Assembly (NCBI GenBank): GCA_949825045.1
Contig: OX463824.1
Span: 25,900,501-25,964,500 of the forward strand
Reading direction: 5' to 3'
Source: Argyresthia goedartella
Lineage: Eukaryota > Arthropoda > Insecta > Lepidoptera > Argyresthiidae
DNA length: 64,000 bases
The notes under the pieces are model-generated. The model did not search any database, was not told the DNA's origin, and saw nothing but the letters and a program-made list of their open reading frames with translations. The position numbers and the translations under genes were made by a program. Below are positions 55,206 through 64,000 of this stretch, piece after piece (positions within the stretch are counted from its first letter, which is position 1; the number at the start of each line of letters is the position of its first letter).

Positions 55206-57074
55206 ATGGCACCTTCACCCTTGACGGTACTGCGGAATGGTGTCCGGGAGGAAATGAGATGGCTCGCCCATACTCATCAGTATGTGGAGCGATCGGACAT
55301 GGATGATGTCCTGCTCAGGCGTGTGGAGGACGCAATGACACGCGTCGGGAAGATGTGTCGACTGGCTGCGGAGGCTGAAGCTCTCGAGCTTACTGATGAA
55401 GCTTCGATGGCTACAGTGAAACAGCTCTGCGCGGATGCTGACCAAGCGATGGAATGCTTGGGTGACATCGATCGTCGCGCGGAGAAAATTAAGCGGTCGC
55501 GAAGGAATGACCGTGGGGAGGGTAACGGAGACCCACCCCCGAAGGGTGTTGTTGGACGGCTGCCACACCTGAAGATTCCGGCCTTCAGTGGGGCAATTGA
55601 TGAGTGGCCGGCCTTCATTAATTTGTTTGATAGTTTGGTCCACGGTCGGGACGACCTGGACAACGCCTACAAGTTGGCCCAACTATTGATGGCTCTGCGG
55701 GGTGAACCGAAGGAGTTGGTCGGTCACCTAACGGTCACGGCGGGCAATTATGACATAGCAAGGTCCATATTGTTTGACCGCTACCAACACAAACGGCGGT
55801 TGGTTGATGCGCAGCTGGGGAAGCTGTTTAGCATCCCCAGAGTAACACGGGATGTTGACATCCGAGTACAGGTGCTCAACCCTGTGCTGGTGGCCACTAA
55901 GGCACTTCAGAACCATGGTCTTCCGGTAGACCAATGGTCATATATTATTCTGTATATGGTTTTGTCACGGTTGCCTGCAGCTGTTCAAAGTCGGTTTGAA
56001 CAGCTGCATGGGGGCAGTAGCACGGAACTGCCCACACTTGTCCAATTGACAGATTTTTTGGAGGGTGAATGTAGGCGATGTGAAACACTGGACACGGAGG
56101 CCAGTGTGCAGCGCCAACCCGCGCGGATGCGGGAGGGGCCGCGCCCCCCGCCCCCACGGGGGGGTGGGAGGTCGAAACAATTTGGCGTTTTGAATGCCGC
56201 GCCGTTTTGTGACGGCTGTGTGCACTGCGACAGTGCCGGTCATGAAGTGACCAGTTGCGCCAAATTCAAGGCGCTCGGGGTAGCTGCCCGCAGGAAGATA
56301 GTTTTCCGCCACCGATTGTGTTTCGGTTGTTTGGGGCCGCACACGCTGAGCGAGTGCTCGCGCGCGTTCCCGTGTGAGTGCTGTGGTGGCAAGCACCACA
56401 TAGCGTTGTGCCTGAATCGGTCAGGCCCTTCGGACGGTCACCAGGGCCGGACTCAGTTTGGTCGGCCACAGGGCCCAACCAGGGCTGGACCCAGTCCTCC
56501 TCCGGGCAACGGGAGTCACCAACGGCGTGACTGGGGTACCCGCGGACGGGACCCCCCCCGAGGGGATGGGGGCAGCGCGGGGGGTAACATGCGGGATAGC
56601 CGGGGTTCGGTCGCCGCTGTCCACGGTCAGCGAGGACTTCGGGCCGCTGGCTCACCGCGTGTTACGGGCGGGTGTCAGATGGCACCTATGAGTAGCGCGA
56701 AGGCTGGGAGTCCACCACCTTCTGCGCCTCCCTGCCCGTCGCTCTGGGAGGCGAACAGTCGGATGTCGCCCCCATTCCTAGAGCGCCCCAGGTTGGATCC
56801 GCTCTCCCCCATTCATCCACGGTGCGCACCGGGCACACCGTACACCGTCCGGTATGGTCGGATACCGGGACAGCGAGGGGCCTATTATACGGGTTGGGAC
56901 CCCTTGATGCACATAAGGTCTGATATGCCGGTGCATATCAGCAGCCGAGTTACTCCGAGGCCGAAGGAGGTCTCAGCGGGTTCGGATCCCGCGGAGGTTC
57001 CCGCTAGGGACACGCCGCCCACTTACAGGGTGCCGCAACTCCACAGACGGTCATGCTCCCCACCGCCTCTGTGA
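55206..57074 (+). CDS. BEL gag polyprotein
   Basis: 622 codons from ATG. Residues 1-110 are helical/acidic. Then LPHLKIPAFSGAIDEWPAF and YKLAQLLMALRGEPKELVG are the DUF1759-type capsid region of BEL/Pao elements. Zinc-binding clusters CVHCDSAGHEVTSCAKF, CFGCLGPHTLSEC and CECCGGKHHIALC (about 338-403) follow, as does a Gly/Pro/Arg-rich C-terminal 200 residues. It ends TGA at 57074, overlapping pol in the -1 frame by over 20 bp. Expected to form the particle and bind RNA. Confidence 0.88.
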   Translation: MAPSPLTVLRNGVREEMRWLAHTHQYVERSDMDDVLLRRVEDAMTRVGKMCRLAAEAEALELTDEASMATVKQLCADADQAMECLGDIDRRAEKIKRSRRNDRGEGNGDPPPKGVVGRLPHLKIPAFSGAIDEWPAFINLFDSLVHGRDDLDNAYKLAQLLMALRGEPKELVGHLTVTAGNYDIARSILFDRYQHKRRLVDAQLGKLFSIPRVTRDVDIRVQVLNPVLVATKALQNHGLPVDQWSYIILYMVLSRLPAAVQSRFEQLHGGSSTELPTLVQLTDFLEGECRRCETLDTEASVQRQPARMREGPRPPPPRGGGRSKQFGVLNAAPFCDGCVHCDSAGHEVTSCAKFKALGVAARRKIVFRHRLCFGCLGPHTLSECSRAFPCECCGGKHHIALCLNRSGPSDGHQGRTQFGRPQGPTRAGPSPPPGNGSHQRRDWGTRGRDPPRGDGGSAGGNMRDSRGSVAAVHGQRGLRAAGSPRVTGGCQMAPMSSAKAGSPPPSAPPCPSLWEANSRMSPPFLERPRLDPLSPIHPRCAPGTPYTVRYGRIPGQRGAYYTGWDPLMHIRSDMPVHISSRVTPRPKEVSAGSDPAEVPARDTPPTYRVPQLHRRSCSPPPL

Positions 57075-59857
57075 TAGCGTGGAGTTCGGACGGCAAATCA
57101 AGTGTGGCACGAGCACTATTGGACTCGGGGGCCCAGGGGTGCTTAGTCTCGTGCAACCTTGTAAGACGGTTGGGCATTTCGGTAAGGGAGTATCCACATT
57201 CCATTCGGGGAATTGGGAACACGGAAGTCGGTTCCGTTAAGGGAGTATGTCGGATTACTCTCTCGTCACGGGTGGATTCATCGGTGAATCTGACGGTCAC
57301 GGCATTAGTCATGCCTAATGTGATGGGCTCACACCCTCACGTACGGTTGTCGCCCTCGGTGCGACAGTTGGTCGCTGGGTTGTCACTGGCTGACCCGGAG
57401 TTTGATATTCCGGGCCCAGTAGAAATTTTATTGGGTGTCGATGCCTTGGGATACCTGTTAGTGCCAGGTGTCCACGTGTTGCAGGCGACTGGTCTGGTTT
57501 CGGTCAACACCAGACTGGGCCATGCGGTAATGGGTCCGGTCATGCCGGTTGCCCCACGCCTAGCGACTAGTAGTCCCTTATTCGGTTCTGTACTCTCGGA
57601 GGAGATACAGAAGTTTTGGGAGGTGGAGGAACCACCTACGGTCCGCCGGTTGGACCCGGTTGAAGAAGAGTGTGAACAGTTTTATCGGAACAATACTAGT
57701 CGCCTTCGGTCAGGTCGATTTATCACACGTCTTCCATTCCGGAGTGATCGCCCACCGCTGGGCAGTTCACACTATGCAGCCGAGACGCGGCTTCTGTCGA
57801 TGGAACGACGCATGAAGCGTGACGGGATTTTCCGACAGAAGTACGTCGACTTCATGCGGGAATACGAGTCTCTCGGCCACATGTCGGTTTCGGGTATTGA
57901 CTGGAAGCGTGAAGACCACTGCTTCCTGCCTCATCACGCGGTCCTGAGGACCCCGGAGGGCAAAATACGGGTAGTGTTCGATGGATCGGCATCAACATCT
58001 AACTGCATGAACCTGAACCAGTGTTTGCATTCAGGGCCGAAGTTGAACCATGACATCGCGGATGTTATCACACGGTTCCGTCGACACAATGTTGTGTTTG
58101 TAGCTGACATCCGGATGATGTTTAGGCAGACGGTCATTCACCCTGACGATAAACGGTATCAGCTGATACTGTGGCGAGACAGCCCAGATTTGCCCATCAA
58201 GGTGTACGAGCTGAACACCAACACGTACGGGCTACGGTCTAGTCCTTATTTAGCGATTCGCACTCTGCGGGAATTAGCGGATCGAGAACGGTTCAATTTC
58301 CCTAGAGGAGCAGCGATCCTGGAGCAGGATCTCTACGTGGACGATATCTGTACCGGTGCAGATTCCGTAGAGGAGGCGCTCGCTCGACGGGACGAGCTAG
58401 TTGAGCTCTTACGGGGTGGAGGTTACGAGCTCCGGAAATGGATGTCGAACTCTCCAGAGTTACTGTCTGGTCTTCCGGATGACTACCAGCAGGATCCCCA
58501 CATTTTCGAAAATCTGGAAAATCCGAATATGTTGTCGGTATTAGGCGTCCAGTACCAGCCGGTGTCAGACATGTTTTCGTATCGGGTCGAGTTGGACTCC
58601 CCGAAGGTCTGGACGAAACGGAACGTGCTTTCAACGGTGGCTAGGACATTTGATCCAAACGGGTGGATCACCCCGGTAACATTTCAGCTCAAGTTTTTTA
58701 TGCAGCAATTGTGGTCTGCTGAGCTGAAATGGGACGACCCGATCGGCGGGTCATTGAGCTCAGAGTGGGAATCGTTCTTTTCGACCCTCCCTGGCATCAA
58801 TCGGATTTCACTGCCACGGAGGTTGGTCCCCACCAAACGATACACCGCCACCCTGGATGGGTTTTGCGATGCCTCGGAGAAGGGCTACGGAGCTGCGGTG
58901 TATCTGCGTACGGTCGACTCCTCGGGGGAGGTTGATGTGCGGTTGGTCATGGCCAAGAGCAAGGTTGCGCCGTTGCGCACTCGCCTGACCATTCCCAAAT
59001 TAGAGCTTTCAGGAGCGGCTCTCCTGACTCGTCTGCTCAACCACACGATGACGGTTCTTCGTGGGTCAATAGCGTTAGAAGATACGGTCTACGCTTGGAC
59101 GGACAGCCAGATCGTGTTATGCTGGCTGAAGGCTTCAGTTCACAAGCTGGAGATTTTTGTGGCGAATCGGGTTTCGCAGATTTTGAATTCGGAGGTTCCC
59201 TTAATCTGGAGACATGTTCCAGGGGAAATGAACCCAGCAGACTGTGCGTCTCGTGGGTGTCACGCTCCGGAGTTAGTTGGACATCCCTTGTGGTGGGGTC
59301 CAAAATGGTTGACTAAAGCCGAATTGGATTGGCCAATGAGTCCACGCGTTACCACGGCGAACGGCGCCTTGACAGTCGGTGTCTGTACGACGCAACCAGA
59401 GCCAGAAGAGGAGTTCAGCCTGCTGGAACGGTACAGCTCGCTCCACAAGCTGGTCAATGTGACCGCCTGGATCTTCCGATTTGCGCGGAATTGTCGCAAT
59501 TCTGAGGCGCAACGGGTGCGGACACAGGTCCTGACACCACGGGAACGGAACCATGCGTTGTTCGCATTGGTACGGAACGTGCAGACGGTGCACTTTAAGT
59601 CCGAACTGGACATTCTGAGACGCGGACGCGTCCAACTGAAGGGAGCTGTGGCTCGGCTCAACCCGTTTATTGACCCTCAAGGATTGCTGAGGGTAGGAGG
59701 TCGACTGCGGAATGCCAACCTGCCTTATGCGGCTCGCCACCCGTTGTTACTCCCTAGGAAAGGGAAGTTGGTCGAACTATTGATACAGGATCGACACATT
59801 CGGAATGGGCATGTCGGATGCCACGCCTTGATGGCGTTTCTCCAGCGCGAGTTCTAG
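57053..59857 (+). CDS. BEL pol: protease, reverse transcriptase, RNase H, start of integrase
   Basis: 934 codons. Aspartic protease: ALLDSGAQGCLVS near the start. RT: VVFDGSASTSNCMNLN, VVFVADIRMMFRQTVIHPDD (motif A region), YGLRSSPYLAIRTL (motif B region) and DLYVDDICTGAD (motif C). RNase H: LDGFCDASEKGYGAAVYLR and AWTDSQIVLCWLK. The start of the integrase zinc-binding region (RHIRNGHVGCHALMAFLQ) is cut by an in-frame TAG at 59855-59857. The frame is open from 57008, upstream of the ATG, so translation is probably by frameshift from gag or the -1 step is a mutation. Confidence 0.9.
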   Translation: MLPTASVIAWSSDGKSSVARALLDSGAQGCLVSCNLVRRLGISVREYPHSIRGIGNTEVGSVKGVCRITLSSRVDSSVNLTVTALVMPNVMGSHPHVRLSPSVRQLVAGLSLADPEFDIPGPVEILLGVDALGYLLVPGVHVLQATGLVSVNTRLGHAVMGPVMPVAPRLATSSPLFGSVLSEEIQKFWEVEEPPTVRRLDPVEEECEQFYRNNTSRLRSGRFITRLPFRSDRPPLGSSHYAAETRLLSMERRMKRDGIFRQKYVDFMREYESLGHMSVSGIDWKREDHCFLPHHAVLRTPEGKIRVVFDGSASTSNCMNLNQCLHSGPKLNHDIADVITRFRRHNVVFVADIRMMFRQTVIHPDDKRYQLILWRDSPDLPIKVYELNTNTYGLRSSPYLAIRTLRELADRERFNFPRGAAILEQDLYVDDICTGADSVEEALARRDELVELLRGGGYELRKWMSNSPELLSGLPDDYQQDPHIFENLENPNMLSVLGVQYQPVSDMFSYRVELDSPKVWTKRNVLSTVARTFDPNGWITPVTFQLKFFMQQLWSAELKWDDPIGGSLSSEWESFFSTLPGINRISLPRRLVPTKRYTATLDGFCDASEKGYGAAVYLRTVDSSGEVDVRLVMAKSKVAPLRTRLTIPKLELSGAALLTRLLNHTMTVLRGSIALEDTVYAWTDSQIVLCWLKASVHKLEIFVANRVSQILNSEVPLIWRHVPGEMNPADCASRGCHAPELVGHPLWWGPKWLTKAELDWPMSPRVTTANGALTVGVCTTQPEPEEEFSLLERYSSLHKLVNVTAWIFRFARNCRNSEAQRVRTQVLTPRERNHALFALVRNVQTVHFKSELDILRRGRVQLKGAVARLNPFIDPQGLLRVGGRLRNANLPYAARHPLLLPRKGKLVELLIQDRHIRNGHVGCHALMAFLQREF

Positions 59858-59878
59858 ATTCTATCGGGAAGACGCTTA

Positions 59879-60520
59879 GTGCGTAGCGTCGTATTTCGGT
59901 GCCTGCCTTGTTATCGGGCCAAGGCGGCTTTGATGCAGCCCCAGATGGGCGATTTGCCCTCGGATAGAGTTAACGAAATCCGGCCCTTTGCGGGTGTCGG
60001 AACGGATTTCGCGGGACCATTCATGGTCAAGTCTTCACAGCTACGGAACGTCAGATTAGTGAAGGCATACCTATGCGTCTTCGTGTGCTTGGCCACGAAG
60101 GCAGTCCACTTGGAGGTGGTCAGTGACCTCACTACGGAGGCATTTATCGCATGTCTGGATCGGTTCGTCTCACGGAGGGGCCTCCCGACATTAATCCGTT
60201 CGGACAACGGCACAAATTTTGTCGGAGCCAGGCGTTATCTGCAGGAGGTCACTCAATTCCTGAACGGTAACCAGGACGCCATCGGTACGGCTTGCTCCCG
60301 ACGAGGGATTGAATGGATTTTCAGTCCGCCGGGATGTCCTCATTGGGGAGGAATTTTTGAGGCTGCGGTTAAATCGGCTAAGTCGCACCTGACGAGGATC
60401 ATCGGTGAGACCTCTCTACGCTTTGAAGAGCTTGCGACGCTTTTCTGTAAAATTGAAATGACACTGAACTCGCGTCCGTGTGCCCGCTCAGTTCGGATCC
60501 AAATGATTTGGAAGCGTTGA
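59879..60520 (+). pseudogene. BEL integrase core, downstream of an in-frame stop
   Basis: Same frame as pol, separated only by the TAG at 59855. CLPCYRAKAALMQPQMGDLP is the end of the zinc-binding HHCC region. The catalytic core has VGTDFAGPFMV (first Asp), LIRSDNGTNFVGARR (second Asp) and PHWGGIFEAAVKSAKSHL (Glu). The frame shifts after NSRP near 60477. Confidence 0.88.
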
Positions 60521-60888
60521 CGCCGAGTCACTTCCTGATAGGTCAGCCCCTTAACGCCCTGCCAGAATACCCATTCGGTGATGTTAAGTTAAGTCGGTTA
60601 ACTAGGTGGCAGATGTTGCAGCAGATGGCTCAAGATTTTTGGAAACGGTGGTCCCTTGAGTACTTGCACATCTTGCAGCAGCGCCTTAAGTGGACTGCCC
60701 GGACGAGCCCCCCTCAAGTCGGTGATTTGGTGCTGATTAAGGATGCGAACCTGCCATCATTGAGATGGAGACGAGGACGGATCGTCAACTTGTACGGGTC
60801 GGGATGGCACGCCTCGATCAGCAGAAGTCAAGGTGGGGGACTCGGTCCTCAAGAGAGCGGTCGCAACACTTTCTCGCCTTCCTATTGA
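60478..60888 (+). pseudogene. BEL integrase C-terminal domain, after a frameshift
   Basis: Another frame: CPLSSDPNDLEALTPSHFLI, TRWQMLQQMAQDFWKRWSLE, QVGDLVLIKDANLPSLRWRR. This is the DUF5641-like tail of BEL/Pao integrases. It would join the core directly if one base were not missing near 60477. The last 30 residues (after NLYGSGWH) diverge from the family. Confidence 0.85.
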
Positions 60889-60923
60889 TTAGGGACAGGT
60901 TCGGGCCTGTCCGGGCGGGTGAC

Positions 60924-61449
60924 TGTTTAATATTTATGCTTCGGAACGCACCTCGGTTTTTTGTTGCGCGGATCGACCGCGAGTGATCGGCACATCACTA
61001 ACTAGCTGTCACTTGCATAGAAAAAAACGTAACTAGCTAGCTGTCTTTTTGCACATGGTAAAATTGTCGGCGTCAAGCATCGGGCTTTGGCGGAATGTTA
61101 TTTATAATAATATCGTTAATAATCGTCAAGAAATAAGTAGATTTCACGTCATCGTAGTGAGTGCTTCGTGCTGTGAAAGGTTGAAGTGGTTTGGTCACCA
61201 ATTCGTCGCGTTCGGATAGCGACCCTTGTAGTCGGCAGCATCACGACGGCACCGGCGGCGGGCTACGGCGCGAGTAAGATTCGACTCCCAACACCTCCCA
61301 CCCTTGTGTTCCTCATCCCGTACTCCTGCCTCGAATTGAGCTTTCGAATTCCGGTCCACGGCGTCAAGGTCAGTACTACTTTGTGACATTCCACTGAAAA
61401 ACAACCCTACCAAGATTCCACCCCTTTCGGTTGAGGCGTGGATTTAACA
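60924..61449 (+). repeat. BEL 3' LTR
   Basis: Same length and ends as the 5' LTR. It is preceded by a small hairpin (GGACAGG...CCTGTCC, 60893-60912) and the purine-rich GGGCGGGTGA, the weak candidate polypurine tract. Confidence 0.92.
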
Positions 61450-62059
61450 CAGATAATAGAATAGACCAGGTGTTCACACAATTGTTTGAGTTAAAAAATT
61501 GTCACTATCAGTTTTCAGAATAGAAAAGCTGCGTGACGAATATTTACCTCATTTGATAATATGTTGAGTCCTAAAAATACCCTAAAAGGCTCCTTATTTT
61601 ATATTTTTGCAAGTTTTTGTTTTATTTCGAACTCTTTTTCAACAAAAAATACGAATTTAAAGTAACGTGAAACGGAATGTGCTTTCAAAACACCCATCAG
61701 TGTCAAGTGACGTCACATCAAGCTCTTCTTTGTAAGGGACAGTCTGCCTTTCCTTTTCTTAGCTTAATACATGGTACATCATGGGAGCTGTTCCGACATT
61801 CGTGAAAATTTGAGTTAAAATAAATTTAGTTCTTGTTTTCTATTATAATGTATGTTTTGTGTTACTGGCCCGACTAATCAATTACATACATTCATTAAAT
61901 AATAACGTGGGTGCATTTGTACCTCTTCTATTCAGTAGGGGATGGATGTAGTTTTGGTTTAGCACTAATGCCTTCATAAAGCAAGGCCAATTTTACGTTG
62001 TAAAGAATGTAAACAAATTTTCAGGGGCTTAAAAAAAATCTGAAGAAATTATGTTCAAA
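61450..62059. other. Sequence 3' of the BEL element
   Basis: Begins with the CAGAT duplication. AT-rich, with GTCAAGTGACGTCACATC near 61707. No gene or repeat end recognised. Confidence 0.35.
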
Positions 62060-62262
62060 TTTTAAACTTCGTATTCTAATCGCCGGCGTCTCTATTAGAC
62101 GAAGATGATTCGTCAGATGAGTCTGAATCTTCTGTATTTACGATAAAAGTATTGTTTCATAAATTTTGCTATAAATATTGCTCTCTACTTTTATGATGTG
62201 ATTTACCCATTTTCGTTATTTGTCAGCAGATACATTTTGGATTCCTTCTTGTAGCAATTGTT
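62060..62262 (-). pseudogene. Possible transposase C-terminal remnant
   Basis: Minus reading: EDMKQLLQEGIQNVSADK, stop, RKWVNHIIKVESNIY, and in another frame an acidic end TEDSDSSDESSSSNRDAGD. I recall W-x-x-x-V/I-x-H-V/I-I-K plus an acidic Ser-rich tail at the C-terminus of some DDE transposases. Catalytic motifs are absent. Low confidence. Confidence 0.35.
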
Positions 62263-62274
62263 TCATATCTTCAG

Positions 62275-62330
62275 CCAAAAAATGCACCTATTTTACTACC
62301 AATAAATTAGAAACCACCGCCAGAATTAGT
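62275..62330 (+). repeat. R1 repeat end fragment
   Basis: AAAAAATGCACCTATTTTAC and TACCAATAAATTAGAAAC match the start of R1 at 43460. Only about 55 bp remain. Confidence 0.55.
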
Positions 62331-62687
62331 AAAAGTTTAGTAAACGTCACAGATATCTCAACATAGGAGATAGGGCGTTCAGCCTATTTTGAAGCTGAAT
62401 TCACGCACACAACGTATCATTAAATAAACACAACGAACACGCACACATGTTAAGCAATTACATATTTATCCCTACTCTCGTATTTGTAAACACAGGCAAA
62501 GCAGTTACGCACACAGCACACACAGCGTCATGGACATAAAATTTATTTCCTGTCTCTCTTGCTAGTAGGTAACGCTAATGAGTATGAGAGAGACGGAATC
62601 TGGATGCGACTCAATAGCATTACTTCCTCGGAATATTTCGTTAATCGTGTTGTTTTATTGAAGAAATATTGTATTATCAGTATTGAC
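62331..62687. other. Unassigned sequence, likely intron of a THAP gene
   Basis: If the THAP exon at 62688-62770 is real, this follows its donor on the minus strand. No next THAP exon (with the remaining Cys/His ligands) was found. Confidence 0.3.
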
Positions 62688-62770
62688 CTGTGAAATGTTA
62701 TACCCTTGTTATGGAAATTTGTCGTATCACTGCGATTTTCACATAGGACAACTGCACAGGCCGGCATCAT
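62688..62770 (-). CDS. THAP-domain first exon (partial gene or remnant)
   Basis: From ATG-ATG at 62770 it reads MPACAVVLCENRSDTTNFHN then KGITFHR. This is the first third of a THAP zinc domain (C-x4-C, then the conserved GITFHRFP region), ending in AG before a plausible donor GTCAAT. THAP domains occur in host transcription regulators and P-element-type transposases. The His/Cys half is not found within the window to the left, so this may be a remnant. Confidence 0.5.
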
Positions 62771-63980
62771 AGAAAATAAAGCTAAGTGTTGTCAGTTTTC
62801 TATGGCGATCGGCGCGTGCACTCGGGAATTCTCGCTGAGAGCAAATGAATACTCACAGATGCGTATACAACAGTTTAGGAATTAAATGTTATTATTTTGT
62901 CTCTCTCTCTCCTTCCGATGAAGCACATTGTTCACATTGTTTCATTGTTTATTGCTTAATTTTATAGCTATTTCCATTACCAGTAACTCATTACTGCTTA
63001 GGACATGACACCACCGAACCTTTGTCTACGATCCTCGTAAGAGGGCCTACTAACCATAAATACAGTCTACCTGTGAGCCTAGTTATGGTAGTAGTCACAT
63101 AAAATTACGTCCTTTGTTGTTTTACTATAAGTATAATACAAGCACTATAATGAATCATCATTACAATCAAAATTGAATCAATAAAATACTTTTATTATTA
63201 TTTGAAAGATCGCAATTTGGTCAGCGGACGCACCCTACACTTCACCTTACTGATACCATCCTCCCTGCCGCCCAGGTGATAACTTAATTTATACAAGAGA
63301 AAAGGACAGAGATAATAATTGTTCGCTATCACAGTAAAGGTCAGATTGTTAACATTCTTTATCTCGACAAATTGGCATTACTTTAGATATACTGTGGAAG
63401 TCAAAACGAATGAAAATAAGTGTTTAAAAATGTCAACACAATAATCTATTTTTAGGGGTCCTTAACTTCTAAAGAAAAATGGGAGTCATTATAGGATCAC
63501 TCGTGTTGTTGTCCTAGTTGTGTAAAAGTAATATTATACGACCGAATTCTGAACCGACTAAGTTGAAATTTGGTATTTTTTTGACCCAAACACGGACGTG
63601 TAATTATCGCGTTCGATGGAGAAAGGAATCTAAAATGTCGTCCATCGTATTTGACGAGGCAGTCCAATAAGCTAGAAACATGTCTCAAGCTGAACCTATT
63701 TCAACAAAAACGTTTGACAATATCAGAATTGTACATTTCCAGCAGCTGTATTTTGTAAACTCAATTTTGTGTTAAAAAGACAGCATTTGCATATGACGTC
63801 ACATGCTAGTGTTTCAAAGAACCCGTGAACAAAATTACCGTTTTTACAGTTCCTAAAAAGTATCTATTTTGACGTCTCATATCTTATTCAGCAGTCACAT
63901 CCCTTATTGTCGATATAAATTTTGTTCCTTCGTTGTTACAATTTTGTCTGACTGTTGTTATTGTTAATTTTAACATTGTT
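62771..63980. other. Unassigned AT-rich sequence
   Basis: No gene. GAACCGACTAAGTTGAAATTTGG near 63550 is the sort of phrase found in dispersed insect repeats. GACGTCACATGCTAG at 63796 and GTGACGTCACATC at 61714 share a CRE-like word. Confidence 0.35.
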
Positions 63981-64000
63981 ATCATCATCATCATCATCAT
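63981..64000. repeat. (ATC)n microsatellite at window end
   Basis: Six or more ATC units running to the last base; cut by the window edge. Confidence 0.85.

Larger units (their letters stand above)
53975..61449 (+). mobile_element. Complete BEL/Pao LTR retrotransposon
   Basis: Two 526-bp LTRs (53975-54500, 60924-61449), each TG...CA, flanked by the 5-bp duplication CAGAT (53970-53974 and 61450-61454). I count about six differences between the LTRs, so the insertion is young. Order: LTR, primer-binding site, leader, gag with DUF1759-like region and zinc knuckles, protease, RT, RNase H, integrase, LTR. One in-frame stop and one frameshift in the integrase region, plus a gag/pol frame change, make this copy defective or dependent on recoding. 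Confidence 0.93.

Noticed and set aside
55215..56655. Long minus-strand frames within BEL gag
   Set aside because: Mirror frames of a GC-rich coding region; the plus-strand gag has capsid and zinc-knuckle motifs.

Overview
The window looks like AT-rich insect DNA, most probably from a moth or butterfly. The evidence is a ZAD-C2H2 zinc-finger gene (a class typical of insects), several insect-type LINE families, tRNA-derived SINEs, a BEL/Pao retrotransposon and a mariner-like element. This assignment is inference; no single marker gene fixes the species.

The main host gene is a ZAD zinc-finger transcription-factor gene on the + strand (1557-35146). I assembled it from ten exons whose reading phases all match. 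The joined frame is 1401 nt and encodes 466 residues: an N-terminal ZAD, an acidic linker and nine C2H2/C2HC-type fingers. Exon 6 (19627-19753) is too short to appear as a long ORF and completes fingers 4 and 5. Six of the nine fingers are split by introns. About 500 bp upstream of the start codon is a cluster of TACGGCAAT-like motifs that includes a 16-bp palindrome.

The introns are packed with mobile DNA. Intron 3 holds a 3-kb 5'-truncated LINE (C). Intron 5 holds a nearly full-length LINE (A), with an esterase-like ORF1, inserted in an older LINE (B). Intron 6 holds a three-level nest: an R1-like LINE with RNase H, a + strand LINE inside it, and an RTE fragment inside that. Intron 9 holds a second LINE C copy starting a few bases after the exon 9 donor, and an RTE element with a 12-bp target duplication ending 25 bp before the exon 10 acceptor.

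Downstream of the zinc-finger gene come a DD41D-type mariner-like element with ~420-bp terminal inverted repeats (35614-38019), a lone last exon of a membrane protein (38162-38430), and a long minus-strand ORF with a reverse transcriptase and a C-terminal nuclease-like domain (39418-42186). Next is a SINE- and MITE-rich stretch (42.5-52 kb), a truncated LINE D (52012-53192), and a complete BEL/Pao element (53975-61449) with 526-bp LTRs and a 5-bp target duplication. The last 2.5 kb carries a THAP-domain first exon or remnant and otherwise unassigned sequence.

Overall this is one large host gene, the tail of another, and a dense, repeatedly nested transposon landscape. Nearly all other long ORFs belong to retroelements, most of them broken.
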